Positions 1 through 7,667 of a stretch of DNA of 63,529 nt are shown here, in pieces (positions within the stretch are counted from its first letter, which is position 1; each line of letters starts with the position of its first letter). The translations under genes were made by a program, and so were the position numbers. The notes beneath the pieces are model-generated. The model did no database searches. It was not told the DNA's origin and worked only from the letters and a program-made list of their open reading frames with translations. This DNA comes from an uncultured Pelagibacteraceae bacterium (lineage in GTDB: Bacteria; Pseudomonadota; Alphaproteobacteria; Pelagibacterales; Pelagibacteraceae): assembly GCA_902611175.1 (NCBI GenBank), contig CACLYQ010000003.1, positions 1 to 63,529 on the forward strand, read 5' to 3'.

Positions 1-130
1 TAATTTAAAAGGACAAAAAATCTTTTATCCTGGCGAGCAAAAGTTTTTAAGAACAAAAACAAACTCTAAAAAATCTATAAAAATTCCAAAAAATATTAAA
101 AAGGATTTAGATATTCTCTTAGCTAGTTAA
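1..130 (+). CDS. C-terminal end of an unidentified protein (partial)
   Basis: An open frame entering from the left edge runs to a TAA at 128-130 and gives the last 42 residues of a protein. The tail is very basic, rich in Lys and Asn, and ends in DLDILLAS. No domain is recognisable in so short a piece. Its stop overlaps the end of the convergent small gene at 127-333 by four bases, which fits the compact packing of this genome. The reading as coding rests on the open frame and its termination exactly at the next gene. Confidence 0.5.
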   Translation, partial: NLKGQKIFYPGEQKFLRTKTNSKKSIKIPKNIKKDLDILLAS

Positions 131-333
131 CCTGCAAAATAACCTAGTATTCCGATAGATAAACAGACTGAAAGTATTATTATTTTTGACTGAAGTGCCT
201 CTTTTTTCTTTTCAGTGATTACTCGTTTCTTTAGAACATCTATATTTACTTTACGAGGGGACATTCGAATTACTCTCTGTTTTTTTTCAGGTATTTCAAT
301 ATTAGATGTTCTGTTTAAGCTTTCAGTACTCAT
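127..333 (-). CDS. small basic protein with C-terminal membrane anchor
   Basis: A 68-residue protein of unknown function. The first ~48 residues are hydrophilic and strongly charged, with many Lys/Arg and the segment RMSPRKVNIDVLKK. The last ~18 residues (roughly 50-67, IIILSVCLSIGILGYFAG) form one hydrophobic helix, so it should be a tail-anchored inner-membrane protein with a basic cytoplasmic domain. It fills its space exactly between a partial gene and the upstream regulator region, which supports it being real. No family name can be given. Confidence 0.6.
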   Translation of the reverse strand: MSTESLNRTSNIEIPEKKQRVIRMSPRKVNIDVLKKRVITEKKKEALQSKIIILSVCLSIGILGYFAG

Positions 334-378
334 TAAATTATTAAATCATATAGTAAAAAAATTTTACAGAATTTAACT

Positions 379-424
379 GTTCAAAATGGGTTGACTCAAG
401 TTTTAAAATTGTTCAAATTGGGTT
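379..424 (+). promoter_or_regulatory. pair of 14-bp direct repeats upstream of the double-HTH regulator
   Basis: GTTCAAAATGGGTT at 379-392 and GTTCAAATTGGGTT at 411-424 match at 13 of 14 positions. Their starts are 32 bp apart, about three helical turns, so both copies face the same side of the DNA. The second copy ends 10 bp before the ATG at 435. The arrangement resembles a tandem operator for the regulator encoded immediately downstream, which carries two HTH units. That link is inference. Confidence 0.45.
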
Positions 425-434
425 TTGATACATT

Positions 435-1397
435 ATGAAGCAGCTACCAAGTGTAAATTCCGAACTAGATGATGAACTGATCGATAAAATTTTCAAAAAT
501 CATTTTGATATTTTAAGTCCTTTTTTTTTAAAACTTATGTCTGAATGGACAATCGGTGCTTATAAAGTGTTTAAAGATATAGATACTTACACGATTTTAA
601 TTTATTTGATTAGTAAGCAGTTTGATTTTTACAGGCGAAATAATTTAAATATTACTTTTAATAATTTTTATAAGGATAAAACATTAGAGATTGAGAAAAT
701 TAACCTTATAAGAATATCAAAGGATCTTAAAATACCAAAAGAAAGTGTCAGAAGAAAAGTTATATCCCTGGAAAAAAAGGGAATAATTAGAAAAAAGGGC
801 AAGAAGATTACAATAGATAGAAGTGCTTACAATTCAACACAGCCAAATGATACATTAAAAAATATATGCACACTTTTATCAGTTTTTAGTCAAATTTTAA
901 AAGAAGAAAAAGTTATAAAAAACGAAATGACCAGTAATGAAATTAATAACTTAATAAAACATAATTTCTCATTTTGCTGGTATCAATTTTATAAATTTTT
1001 ATTCCCGTACTGCTTAAGGTGGAAAAATTATTTTGGTGATATGGAAATATTTACTATTTTAGCAACTATAATTTTGAATAATAATTCAAAAATTGGAAGG
1101 CAACTTAAAGGAGTTGATAGTTATTTAGATAAATGGAGAGATAAAATTATTAATAAAAAAATAAAAGGAATTAATGCAATGTCTATTTCTGAAATAACAG
1201 GAATACCAAGACCAACAGTAGTAAGAAAAATCAAGAAATTAACTAAAAATAAATTTATTTCTTTAGACAAAAATAAATTGATAAATTTTGATGTCAGCAA
1301 ACAAAATTTTAAAGATATGTCGATAATCCAAGATGAAAATTTAAAATCAATAAATGTTTTTATAAAAAGAACCTACAATCAAATAAATCTTAATTAG
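435..1397 (+). CDS. transcriptional regulator with two tandem winged-helix-like units
   Basis: A 320-residue DNA-binding protein built from an internal duplication. A helical segment at about residues 26-62 is followed by an HTH at about 92-128 (ISKDLKIPKESVRRKV). The same order recurs at about 184-217 and 246-285 (ISEITGIPRPTVVRKI). The two HTH units share the spacing I-S-x4-I-P-x3-V-x-R-K, which looks like a MarR/IclR-type recognition helix followed by a wing. I recognise no ligand-binding domain and no named family for the duplicated architecture. It is preceded by a 14-bp direct repeat (379-424) that may be its own operator. Its 3' end overlaps the convergent BASS transporter gene by 8 bp. 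Confidence 0.75.
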   Translation: MKQLPSVNSELDDELIDKIFKNHFDILSPFFLKLMSEWTIGAYKVFKDIDTYTILIYLISKQFDFYRRNNLNITFNNFYKDKTLEIEKINLIRISKDLKIPKESVRRKVISLEKKGIIRKKGKKITIDRSAYNSTQPNDTLKNICTLLSVFSQILKEEKVIKNEMTSNEINNLIKHNFSFCWYQFYKFLFPYCLRWKNYFGDMEIFTILATIILNNNSKIGRQLKGVDSYLDKWRDKIINKKIKGINAMSISEITGIPRPTVVRKIKKLTKNKFISLDKNKLINFDVSKQNFKDMSIIQDENLKSINVFIKRTYNQINLN

Positions 1398-2238
1398 AAT
1401 TTTTAAGAATATATATAAATATAAATCCAGTTATATACATTATTAATGCGTAAGCAGCTGTTGGAACCATGTAAGCGACATCATTGAAAATTTGTGTTGC
1501 TACAAATACAGCTAAAGTTCCATTTTGTAATCCACATTCTAAAGAAATACATTTTCTCTGTGGTATTCCAGTTGCAAAACCTTTTGCAATATAAAATGAC
1601 AAAGTCATCATGACTACGTTTAATATTAAAACAGCTAAACCCGCTTGACCTAAGTATGATATTATATTTTCTCTTTCCTCAATCCATATTGCTGCAAATA
1701 CAACAATAAATAAAATGCCTGTAATTCTATTTACAATATTAATATTAGACGAAATAAAGTTTTCAGCGAAACTTCTAATTATCATTCCAAGAATTACTGG
1801 CACAGTTACAACTAGTGCCATTTTAAGAGCAATACCAGTCATCGTAATATCTGAGGATAAATCAGTTACACCTAATAATTTGGCTGAAGAAAAAACAATA
1901 AATGGAACAGAAAAAATACTAATTAAACTACCTATTGCTGTTAACGAAATAGATAATGCAACATCTCCATTTGCAAATTTTGTTAAGACATTTGATGTTA
2001 CTCCTCCAGGAGCAGCAGCAATAATCATTAATCCTAAAGCTAATTCAACTGGTAATCTTAATATTAAAAGTAAAATATAAGCGACGATTGGGAGAAGGAT
2101 TAATTGACAAATTATTCCGACTGTAAAATCTTTTGGATTATTTATAACTCTTAAAAAATCTCTAGTTGATAAGCCCAATCCAAGACCTAACATTATAAGG
2201 GCTAACGCTATAGGTGCAATTTTTGTAACTATCTCCAT
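1390..2238 (-). CDS. BASS family (bile acid:sodium symporter-like) transporter
   Basis: A 282-residue integral membrane protein with about nine or ten hydrophobic helices. It carries the segment APGGVTSNVLTKFANGDVAL that marks the bile acid:sodium symporter (SBF/BASS) superfamily, and a second conserved region ECGLQNGTLAVFVATQIF near residues 234-252. Bacterial BASS proteins use a Na+ gradient to import organic anions, including bile acids, pantoate and keto acids, so the substrate cannot be named from sequence. It is divergent from the phosphate acyltransferase/HpsN-like pair, which hints at an organic acid or sulfonate. Start ATG at 2238. Confidence 0.85.
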   Translation of the reverse strand: MEIVTKIAPIALALIMLGLGLGLSTRDFLRVINNPKDFTVGIICQLILLPIVAYILLLILRLPVELALGLMIIAAAPGGVTSNVLTKFANGDVALSISLTAIGSLISIFSVPFIVFSSAKLLGVTDLSSDITMTGIALKMALVVTVPVILGMIIRSFAENFISSNINIVNRITGILFIVVFAAIWIEERENIISYLGQAGLAVLILNVVMMTLSFYIAKGFATGIPQRKCISLECGLQNGTLAVFVATQIFNDVAYMVPTAAYALIMYITGFIFIYILKNSN

Positions 2239-2322
2239 CGTTTGTTCAATTTTAAACTATTTTTATATCGAACGTAATAAAAAATATTGATATTTAGAAC
2301 CATAACAAATATTTAAACTCAT

Positions 2323-3234
2323 ATGTTATCTGATAAATCCACAGTTTGCCCTGTTAATCTACTTAACATAGCTCATCAAAAAAGAGGAGTAAAAGCAGCC
2401 ATTGTAAATGCGGGTAAAAAATTACCAATGATGTCGGTAATGGATGCTGTCTCTGAAAAATTGATCACCCCAATACTAATAGGTGATAAACAAAAAATAC
2501 AAGAATGCGCAGATGAGCTTAAATTTGATATATCAAATTTTGAAATAATTAATGAGCCAGCTGAAAATAATACAGCAAGTATTGCAACAAAACTTGCATC
2601 GGAAGATAAAGTAAAAATTATTGTAAAAGGACATATTCATACTGATATATTGATGAAAGAAGTTCTTAAAAGAGAATATAAATTAATTGGTAAAACAAGA
2701 CTAAGTCATATTTGGCATATGACATTACAAAAAGATGACAAACCATTAATCATAACCGATGGAGCATTGAATGTTTCTCCTAACCTAAAAACTAAAATGC
2801 ATATTTTAAGAAATGTTATAGATTTTAGTCATAGAATTAATATTCCAAGACCAAAGATTTCTATCCTTTCAGCAACAGAAGAAGTTATTAATAGTGTGCA
2901 GAGTTCGGTTGAAGCTAAAGAATTAACTGAATTAGCGAGTAAAGAAAATTTTAATGCTGATATTTTTGGACCCTTAGCATTTGACAATAGTATTTCAAAA
3001 AAATCTGCTTCTATTAAGGGAATTGAGAATATAGTTGCTGGGGAAGCTGATGTATTATTAGTTCCAAATGTCGAAACTGGAAATGCGCTTGTAAAAATGA
3101 TGATTTATTTTATGGGAGCATGTGCAGCAGGCGTAGTTGTTGGAGGTAAAGTACCTGTTGTTATAACAAGTAGATCAGATGATGCGACAGCAAGACTTGC
3201 TTCTATAGCTGCAGCTGTTGTTGCTTTAGATTAA
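2323..3234 (+). CDS. phosphate acetyl/butyryltransferase family enzyme
   Basis: A 303-residue member of the PTA/PTB family, which exchanges CoA and phosphate on acyl groups (acyl-CoA + Pi to acyl-phosphate). Family landmarks are GDKQKI near residue 50, VKGHIHTDILMKEVL near 105, ITDGALNVSPN near 145, the C-terminal FGPLAFDNSISKKSA and DVLLVPNVETGNALVKMM. The length fits the short Ptb-type or stand-alone form, without the N-terminal hydratase domain seen in some fusions. It sits 59 bp upstream of the HpsN-like dehydrogenase and could be cotranscribed with it. Recovery of acetyl-CoA from acetyl phosphate is known in sulfonate degradation, but no Xsc is seen here, so that role is speculative. Confidence 0.8.
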   Translation: MLSDKSTVCPVNLLNIAHQKRGVKAAIVNAGKKLPMMSVMDAVSEKLITPILIGDKQKIQECADELKFDISNFEIINEPAENNTASIATKLASEDKVKIIVKGHIHTDILMKEVLKREYKLIGKTRLSHIWHMTLQKDDKPLIITDGALNVSPNLKTKMHILRNVIDFSHRINIPRPKISILSATEEVINSVQSSVEAKELTELASKENFNADIFGPLAFDNSISKKSASIKGIENIVAGEADVLLVPNVETGNALVKMMIYFMGACAAGVVVGGKVPVVITSRSDDATARLASIAAAVVALD

Positions 3235-3293
3235 ACTTTTATTGAATAAACATCTTATATAATTTAAACATTTGTAAAATTAGAGGAAAAATA

Positions 3294-4580
3294 ATGGCAA
3301 TTACTTATATAAAAAAAGCTGAAAAAACTGCATTTACAGGAGAAGATGAAACAAGAACTAAGGTAAGTTCTATTTTAAAAGATTTAGAAAAAACTAAAGA
3401 TCAAGGTGTCAAAGATATTTTAAAAAAATTTGATAATTATGAAGGTGATATAATTGTTAGCAAAGAAAAAATTGAAGAAATAAATAAAACTTTAGATCAA
3501 AAGATTAAAGACGATATTCAGTTTTCTCATGAAAGAGTTAGGAAGTTTGCAGAACACCAGCTTGAAAATCTTGGAAAAGACTCAGAAGTTGAATTATCAC
3601 CTGGTTTAATAGCGGGACAAAAATTAATACCTGTAAATACTGTTGGGTGTTATGTTCCTGGTGGAAGATACAATAATATCGCCTCTGCTATAATGAGTGT
3701 GACAACAGCAAAAGTTGCAGGAGTAAAGAATGTAATTGCAACAAGTCCACCAAAAGATTCAAATGGTGCAAACCCAATTATAATTTATACAGCTAACCTA
3801 TGTGGTGCAGATGTAATTATGAATATAGGTGGAATAGGAGCAATTGGTGCTCTAGCTTATGGTTGCTTTGGTAATCCTGAAGTAGATATGATTGTTGGAC
3901 CTGGAAATAAATTTGTAGCAGAGTCTAAAAGAATTTTATTTGGAAAAGTTGGAATTGATTTATTTGCAGGACCAACCGAAATAGGCATTATTGCAGATCA
4001 TACAGCTGACAAAGAAATAATCGCTTATGATTTAGTTGGACAGGCTGAACATGGTCCTGACTCTCCAGCTTGGCTTTACACTACTGATAAATCTTTATGT
4101 GATTATGTTATGAAAAGAGTTCCAGAAATTATTCAAGAACTACCTGAACATAATAGAAATAATGCTGATGCTGCATGGAGAGATTATGGAGAAGTAATTA
4201 TGTGTGATACCAAAGAAGAAATGATGAAAGTGAGTGATGAATATGCACCTGAACATTTGGAGGTTCAAGCTGAAAACTTAGACTGGTATTTAAAAAATCT
4301 TAAAAATTATGGTTCTTTATTTTTAGGTGAAGAAACAACAGTTGCATATGGAGATAAATGCTCTGGACCAAATCATATTCTACCAACAAAAGGTGCAGGA
4401 AAATATACTGGAGGCTTATACGTTGGAAAATTTATAAAAACAGTTACTTACCAAAAGATGAATAAAGAATCTAACAAAGAAGTTGGTGCTGCAGCAGCTA
4501 GAATTTCTAGATATGAAGGTATGGAGGCTCATGCTAGAACTGGTGATGTGAGACTTAGAAAGTATGGTTTCTCTAACTAA
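3294..4580 (+). CDS. hpsN: histidinol dehydrogenase family, sulfopropanediol 3-dehydrogenase-like
   Basis: A 428-residue zinc-dependent NAD dehydrogenase of the HisD fold. The zinc and catalytic landmarks are present: GQAEHGPDSPA (Gln and His ligands), APEHLEV (Glu-His pair), AYGDKCSGPNH (Asp ligand) and EGMEAHARTGD (His ligand). Several segments differ from biosynthetic HisD and match what I remember of HpsN, the enzyme that oxidises 2,3-dihydroxypropane-1-sulfonate (DHPS) to sulfolactate: VNTVGCYVPGGRY, AAWRDYGEVIMC, YGSLFLGEETTVA and LPTKGAGKYTGGLYVGKFIKT. No other his gene is adjacent except a distant HisN-like phosphatase. DHPS is an abundant phytoplankton metabolite. A biosynthetic HisD role is the alternative. 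Confidence 0.75.
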   Translation: MAITYIKKAEKTAFTGEDETRTKVSSILKDLEKTKDQGVKDILKKFDNYEGDIIVSKEKIEEINKTLDQKIKDDIQFSHERVRKFAEHQLENLGKDSEVELSPGLIAGQKLIPVNTVGCYVPGGRYNNIASAIMSVTTAKVAGVKNVIATSPPKDSNGANPIIIYTANLCGADVIMNIGGIGAIGALAYGCFGNPEVDMIVGPGNKFVAESKRILFGKVGIDLFAGPTEIGIIADHTADKEIIAYDLVGQAEHGPDSPAWLYTTDKSLCDYVMKRVPEIIQELPEHNRNNADAAWRDYGEVIMCDTKEEMMKVSDEYAPEHLEVQAENLDWYLKNLKNYGSLFLGEETTVAYGDKCSGPNHILPTKGAGKYTGGLYVGKFIKTVTYQKMNKESNKEVGAAAARISRYEGMEAHARTGDVRLRKYGFSN

Positions 4581-4634
4581 ATAAATAATTTTATTTTTTT
4601 CTATTACACTCAAAAACTATAAACTTATTTAAAT

Positions 4635-5723
4635 CTAAGTATTTTTAATTTTTTCAAACACATCAATACCTATTTGTTTTAAAATATGAACTACATCTAT
4701 AGGTACCCAATTCTCTCTAATTAATCCTTCATCATGATGATAAAAATCCATTACTCTCATAACAACGTCTTGGTTATCTGCTGTATACCCAAGCCAATCA
4801 TTTGATCCATACTTTGCCTTTAAACTATGCCATCCACCACATAGAGAAAATTTTCCATCTCCAATTTCGCAATAATGTCCTAATTCCCAATAATTTCTTT
4901 CAGAAAATGATTTTCTAAAAGGTAGCTGATGCATATCTACAAATCCTTCTAATGACCTTGATGTTCCAATTCCACAAGGACCGTACCAAATCATATCTTT
5001 GTGCCAAAACTCTTTTTGAGGATGATTTATTAACCTTTGTCTTAATTCATCTTTAGAAATATTTTCTTTCTCAGGTTTAATATCTAAACTTCTATTCATG
5101 CTCAAAGCCTGTTGTAATGAATTTTTAGATTTACTCATGTCTTCTTCAAAAAAATTTACTCCATCTGTATTAAACGGAGGTAACCATGCTCCTTCGGATC
5201 CTCTTGATGGATTAATAACCCATCTGTCAGCTTGTCTTAAAAAATCCATCACATCAATTAAGATATGACTTTCAATAATTCTTTCATTTTTAATTTCATG
5301 AATTTCACAACATTTAAGATTAATCATTTTAAAATTTGGTTTTATACCTAACCAGGGCTTTAAAAAGAAACCTGATAAAGTAGAATAAGAACCAACTTGG
5401 ACTTTGTCTCTAAAAGAGCCTCCAAGGATGATATTTTCTCTTCTTTCGATGTCTGGAAATGCATCAAATAAAGGATTCCAAAATTTTTCTATAAAATTGT
5501 CTATGCCATTAAATTCATTTAATGGTTCAAAACAATTAACTTTGATATCTTTGTCAAATATATTTAGTAAATTTTTTTTAAGATTAATCTTTTTTAATCC
5601 ATAAACATTTTTAAAATTCTCAATAACAAATTTTTTATTATTTAAGTTTTGGATAGGAGTAATTTCTACATCTTCAATGTTTTTCTTAATTTTAAGACCT
5701 GTATCAAATTGTTCTATTTGCAT
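4635..5723 (-). CDS. tandem SnoaL/NTF2-like protein
   Basis: A 362-residue soluble protein when read from the ATG at 5721-5723. A 20-codon upstream extension is open but would run into the divergent cupin gene and reads poorly. It appears to hold two SnoaL/polyketide cyclase-like units, at about 40-180 and 230-360, with typical segments such as FWNPLFDAFPDIERRE and FYHHDEGLIRENWVPIDVVHIL. The family covers cyclases, hydrolases and isomerases with a cone-shaped pocket, and substrates cannot be predicted. It is divergent from a cupin, a second tandem-SnoaL protein and a MetE-like protein, which together look like one pathway. Confidence 0.7.
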   Translation of the reverse strand: MQIEQFDTGLKIKKNIEDVEITPIQNLNNKKFVIENFKNVYGLKKINLKKNLLNIFDKDIKVNCFEPLNEFNGIDNFIEKFWNPLFDAFPDIERRENIILGGSFRDKVQVGSYSTLSGFFLKPWLGIKPNFKMINLKCCEIHEIKNERIIESHILIDVMDFLRQADRWVINPSRGSEGAWLPPFNTDGVNFFEEDMSKSKNSLQQALSMNRSLDIKPEKENISKDELRQRLINHPQKEFWHKDMIWYGPCGIGTSRSLEGFVDMHQLPFRKSFSERNYWELGHYCEIGDGKFSLCGGWHSLKAKYGSNDWLGYTADNQDVVMRVMDFYHHDEGLIRENWVPIDVVHILKQIGIDVFEKIKNT

Positions 5724-5764
5724 AAATTGCAATTTATATTTAAATAGAGATAAATAACAAGAAT

Positions 5765-6703
5765 ATGATTGATAGATTGGCAAAATTTAATGAGCTCGTT
5801 CCGAGTAGCCTCCCTTTTGTAGAGGGTAGATTAGAAGGTCATAAAGAAAGAAAAAATTATACAATTATTGGACGTGGTGTCGCTGAAGACACCAAACAAC
5901 TAATAAAAATACAGTCTTTACATGGGTATAATTTAGGAGCAGTGAGTGCTATGCCAAAAAATGGATCTGGTCTTCACAGTCATACTACGGCTGAAGTATT
6001 TGTAATTTACTCAGGTAAATGGAGATTTTATTGGGGCGCTGATGGAAAACAAGAAACAATATTAGAAGCTGGCGATATAATTTCAATGCCTACAAATATG
6101 TTCAGAGCATTTGAAAATGTTGGAGATAAAGAAAGTTTGATGTTTGTTGTATTAGGCGGTGATGATCCTGGTATAATAACATGGGTTCCAGAAATTTTAA
6201 AAAAGGCAAAAGAGACCGGTATGGCATTGCTTGATGATAATTCGTTAATAGATTTAAAAAAGGTTGAAGTGCCTAACGGTAGAAAGATGATAGAGCCTAT
6301 CACTCAAGATGAATTAGAAAGATTTGATAATTATTTGCCAGAAGAATTAGAAAAAAATATTTATAGAAATAAACAAAACAATATTAGCGATGAAGTTAAT
6401 GGTATTAAATTATATCAAGTATTAGGAAACAAATTTAATAAAAAAACTTATGAACCTTCAATCAAACAAGATACTGGATTTAATTTAACAACATTAAATT
6501 CTATATCTGGCGAAATTAAGGGTATTGAATGTATAAAGCCTACCGTTCTTTTTGCTCAAGAAGGTAATTGGAAAATAGTAATAGGAAACTCAAATATAAA
6601 ATTAGAAAAAGGAGACACTTTTTCAGTTCCTTTGAGTAGCAAAATAGATATCTCTTGTAATAATTCAGAAAATAGTATTTTAAATTTTGTTAGTCAGATC
6701 TAA
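5765..6703 (+). CDS. bicupin protein, N-terminal cupin with partial metal site
   Basis: A 312-residue protein with two cupin barrels. In the N-terminal barrel the first motif keeps H71, H73 and E77 (LHSHTTAEVFVIYSGKWRF), but the second motif (GDIISMPTNMFRAFEN) lacks the usual histidine. The C-terminal barrel (about 215-312, ending in GDTFSVPLSSKIDIS) has no metal histidines at all. The protein may be an isomerase, a weak metalloenzyme or a binding protein rather than a dioxygenase. It starts a three-gene operon: its stop overlaps the next start by one base (TAATG at 6701-6705). It is divergent from a SnoaL-type gene across 41 bp. Confidence 0.75.
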   Translation: MIDRLAKFNELVPSSLPFVEGRLEGHKERKNYTIIGRGVAEDTKQLIKIQSLHGYNLGAVSAMPKNGSGLHSHTTAEVFVIYSGKWRFYWGADGKQETILEAGDIISMPTNMFRAFENVGDKESLMFVVLGGDDPGIITWVPEILKKAKETGMALLDDNSLIDLKKVEVPNGRKMIEPITQDELERFDNYLPEELEKNIYRNKQNNISDEVNGIKLYQVLGNKFNKKTYEPSIKQDTGFNLTTLNSISGEIKGIECIKPTVLFAQEGNWKIVIGNSNIKLEKGDTFSVPLSSKIDISCNNSENSILNFVSQI

Positions 6704-7662
6704 TGAAAGGATTTGATAGTAATTATAAAAATTTAACTGATTACATTTTAAAAATTACTAAACAAATTTGGGAAGGGAAAGATGTCGAGTCGATATCTAA
6801 ATATTATTCAGAGAATATCCCTGTAAGATCACCCTTTGGAATAACCTATGGTTTTAAACCTGTTATTGATGCAACTTATAAAACTTTAGACGAATTTCCA
6901 GACAGACAATTATTAGGTGAAGATGTAATTTGGAGTGGAAATGACGATGAAGGATATCATTCATCTCACAGAATTCTGAGCAAAGCTACACATTTAAATG
7001 ACGGGTATTACGGAAAAAAAACAGGAAACAAAATTGTTTATAGAGTTATAGCTGACTGTGCATGTAAAAATAATCAGGTTTATGATGAGTGGATTGTGAG
7101 AGATCAAGGTGCAATGGTTCGACAGCTAGGTTATACACCTGCGCAATTTGCAAGGCATTTAATTGATAAAGAAGGTGGGGTATCTAAAGCTATCAAAGTT
7201 TTTAATAGATCTTCTGATAAAAAATCAGATTATACTCCAGTAAAAGTTAATGAAGTTTCATCAGGTTATATATATTCCAATATTTTAAAGAAAATATTTA
7301 ATAATGATTATGATTTTGAAGATTATGATAGAGCAGCCAGTCTATTTTGGCCAAGTAATAAAGTTGGAAATGGCAGTGAAGATATAATTAAATATTGGAG
7401 CTCTTTAAAAAATATATTTTCTGAAATAAAGTTTACAATCGAACATGTTGCATCATTAGATGAAAAAAATAACAATCAAAAAGCAACAATCAGATGGTTT
7501 TTAAGTGGTAAGCACTCTAAAGACAGTGAAGAATTTGGGAAAAAGACTGACAAAGATTTATTTATAATGGGTATAAATCATGCAGAATTAAGAGATGATA
7601 AAATAATAAGAGAATGGGTATTATTTGATGAAGTAGCTATTTGGAAACAAATATTAATGTAA
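6703..7662 (+). CDS. second tandem SnoaL/NTF2-like protein
   Basis: A 319-residue soluble protein with two NTF2-like units (about 8-155 and 185-318). The first contains IWEGKDVESISKYYSENI and FPDRQLLGEDVIWSG. The second contains the pattern HAELRDDKIIREWVLFDEVAI that ends many SnoaL domains. It is coupled to the bicupin by a TAATG overlap and followed five bases after its stop by the MetE-like gene, so all three should be translated from one message. It has the same two-unit layout as the divergent protein at 4635-5723, and the two may form an assembly or act in sequence. The reaction is unknown. Confidence 0.7.
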   Translation: MKGFDSNYKNLTDYILKITKQIWEGKDVESISKYYSENIPVRSPFGITYGFKPVIDATYKTLDEFPDRQLLGEDVIWSGNDDEGYHSSHRILSKATHLNDGYYGKKTGNKIVYRVIADCACKNNQVYDEWIVRDQGAMVRQLGYTPAQFARHLIDKEGGVSKAIKVFNRSSDKKSDYTPVKVNEVSSGYIYSNILKKIFNNDYDFEDYDRAASLFWPSNKVGNGSEDIIKYWSSLKNIFSEIKFTIEHVASLDEKNNNQKATIRWFLSGKHSKDSEEFGKKTDKDLFIMGINHAELRDDKIIREWVLFDEVAIWKQILM

Positions 7663-7667
7663 AAACT

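Noticed and set aside
1715-2080. Open frame of 121 codons on the plus strand inside the BASS transporter gene
   Set aside because: It is fully covered by a clear transporter gene on the other strand and shows no domain or ribosome site. It is an antisense shadow.
5724-5783. 20-codon extension of the tandem-SnoaL gene at its 5' end
   Set aside because: It would overlap the divergent bicupin start and remove the only space for both promoters. The ATG at 5723 reads better.
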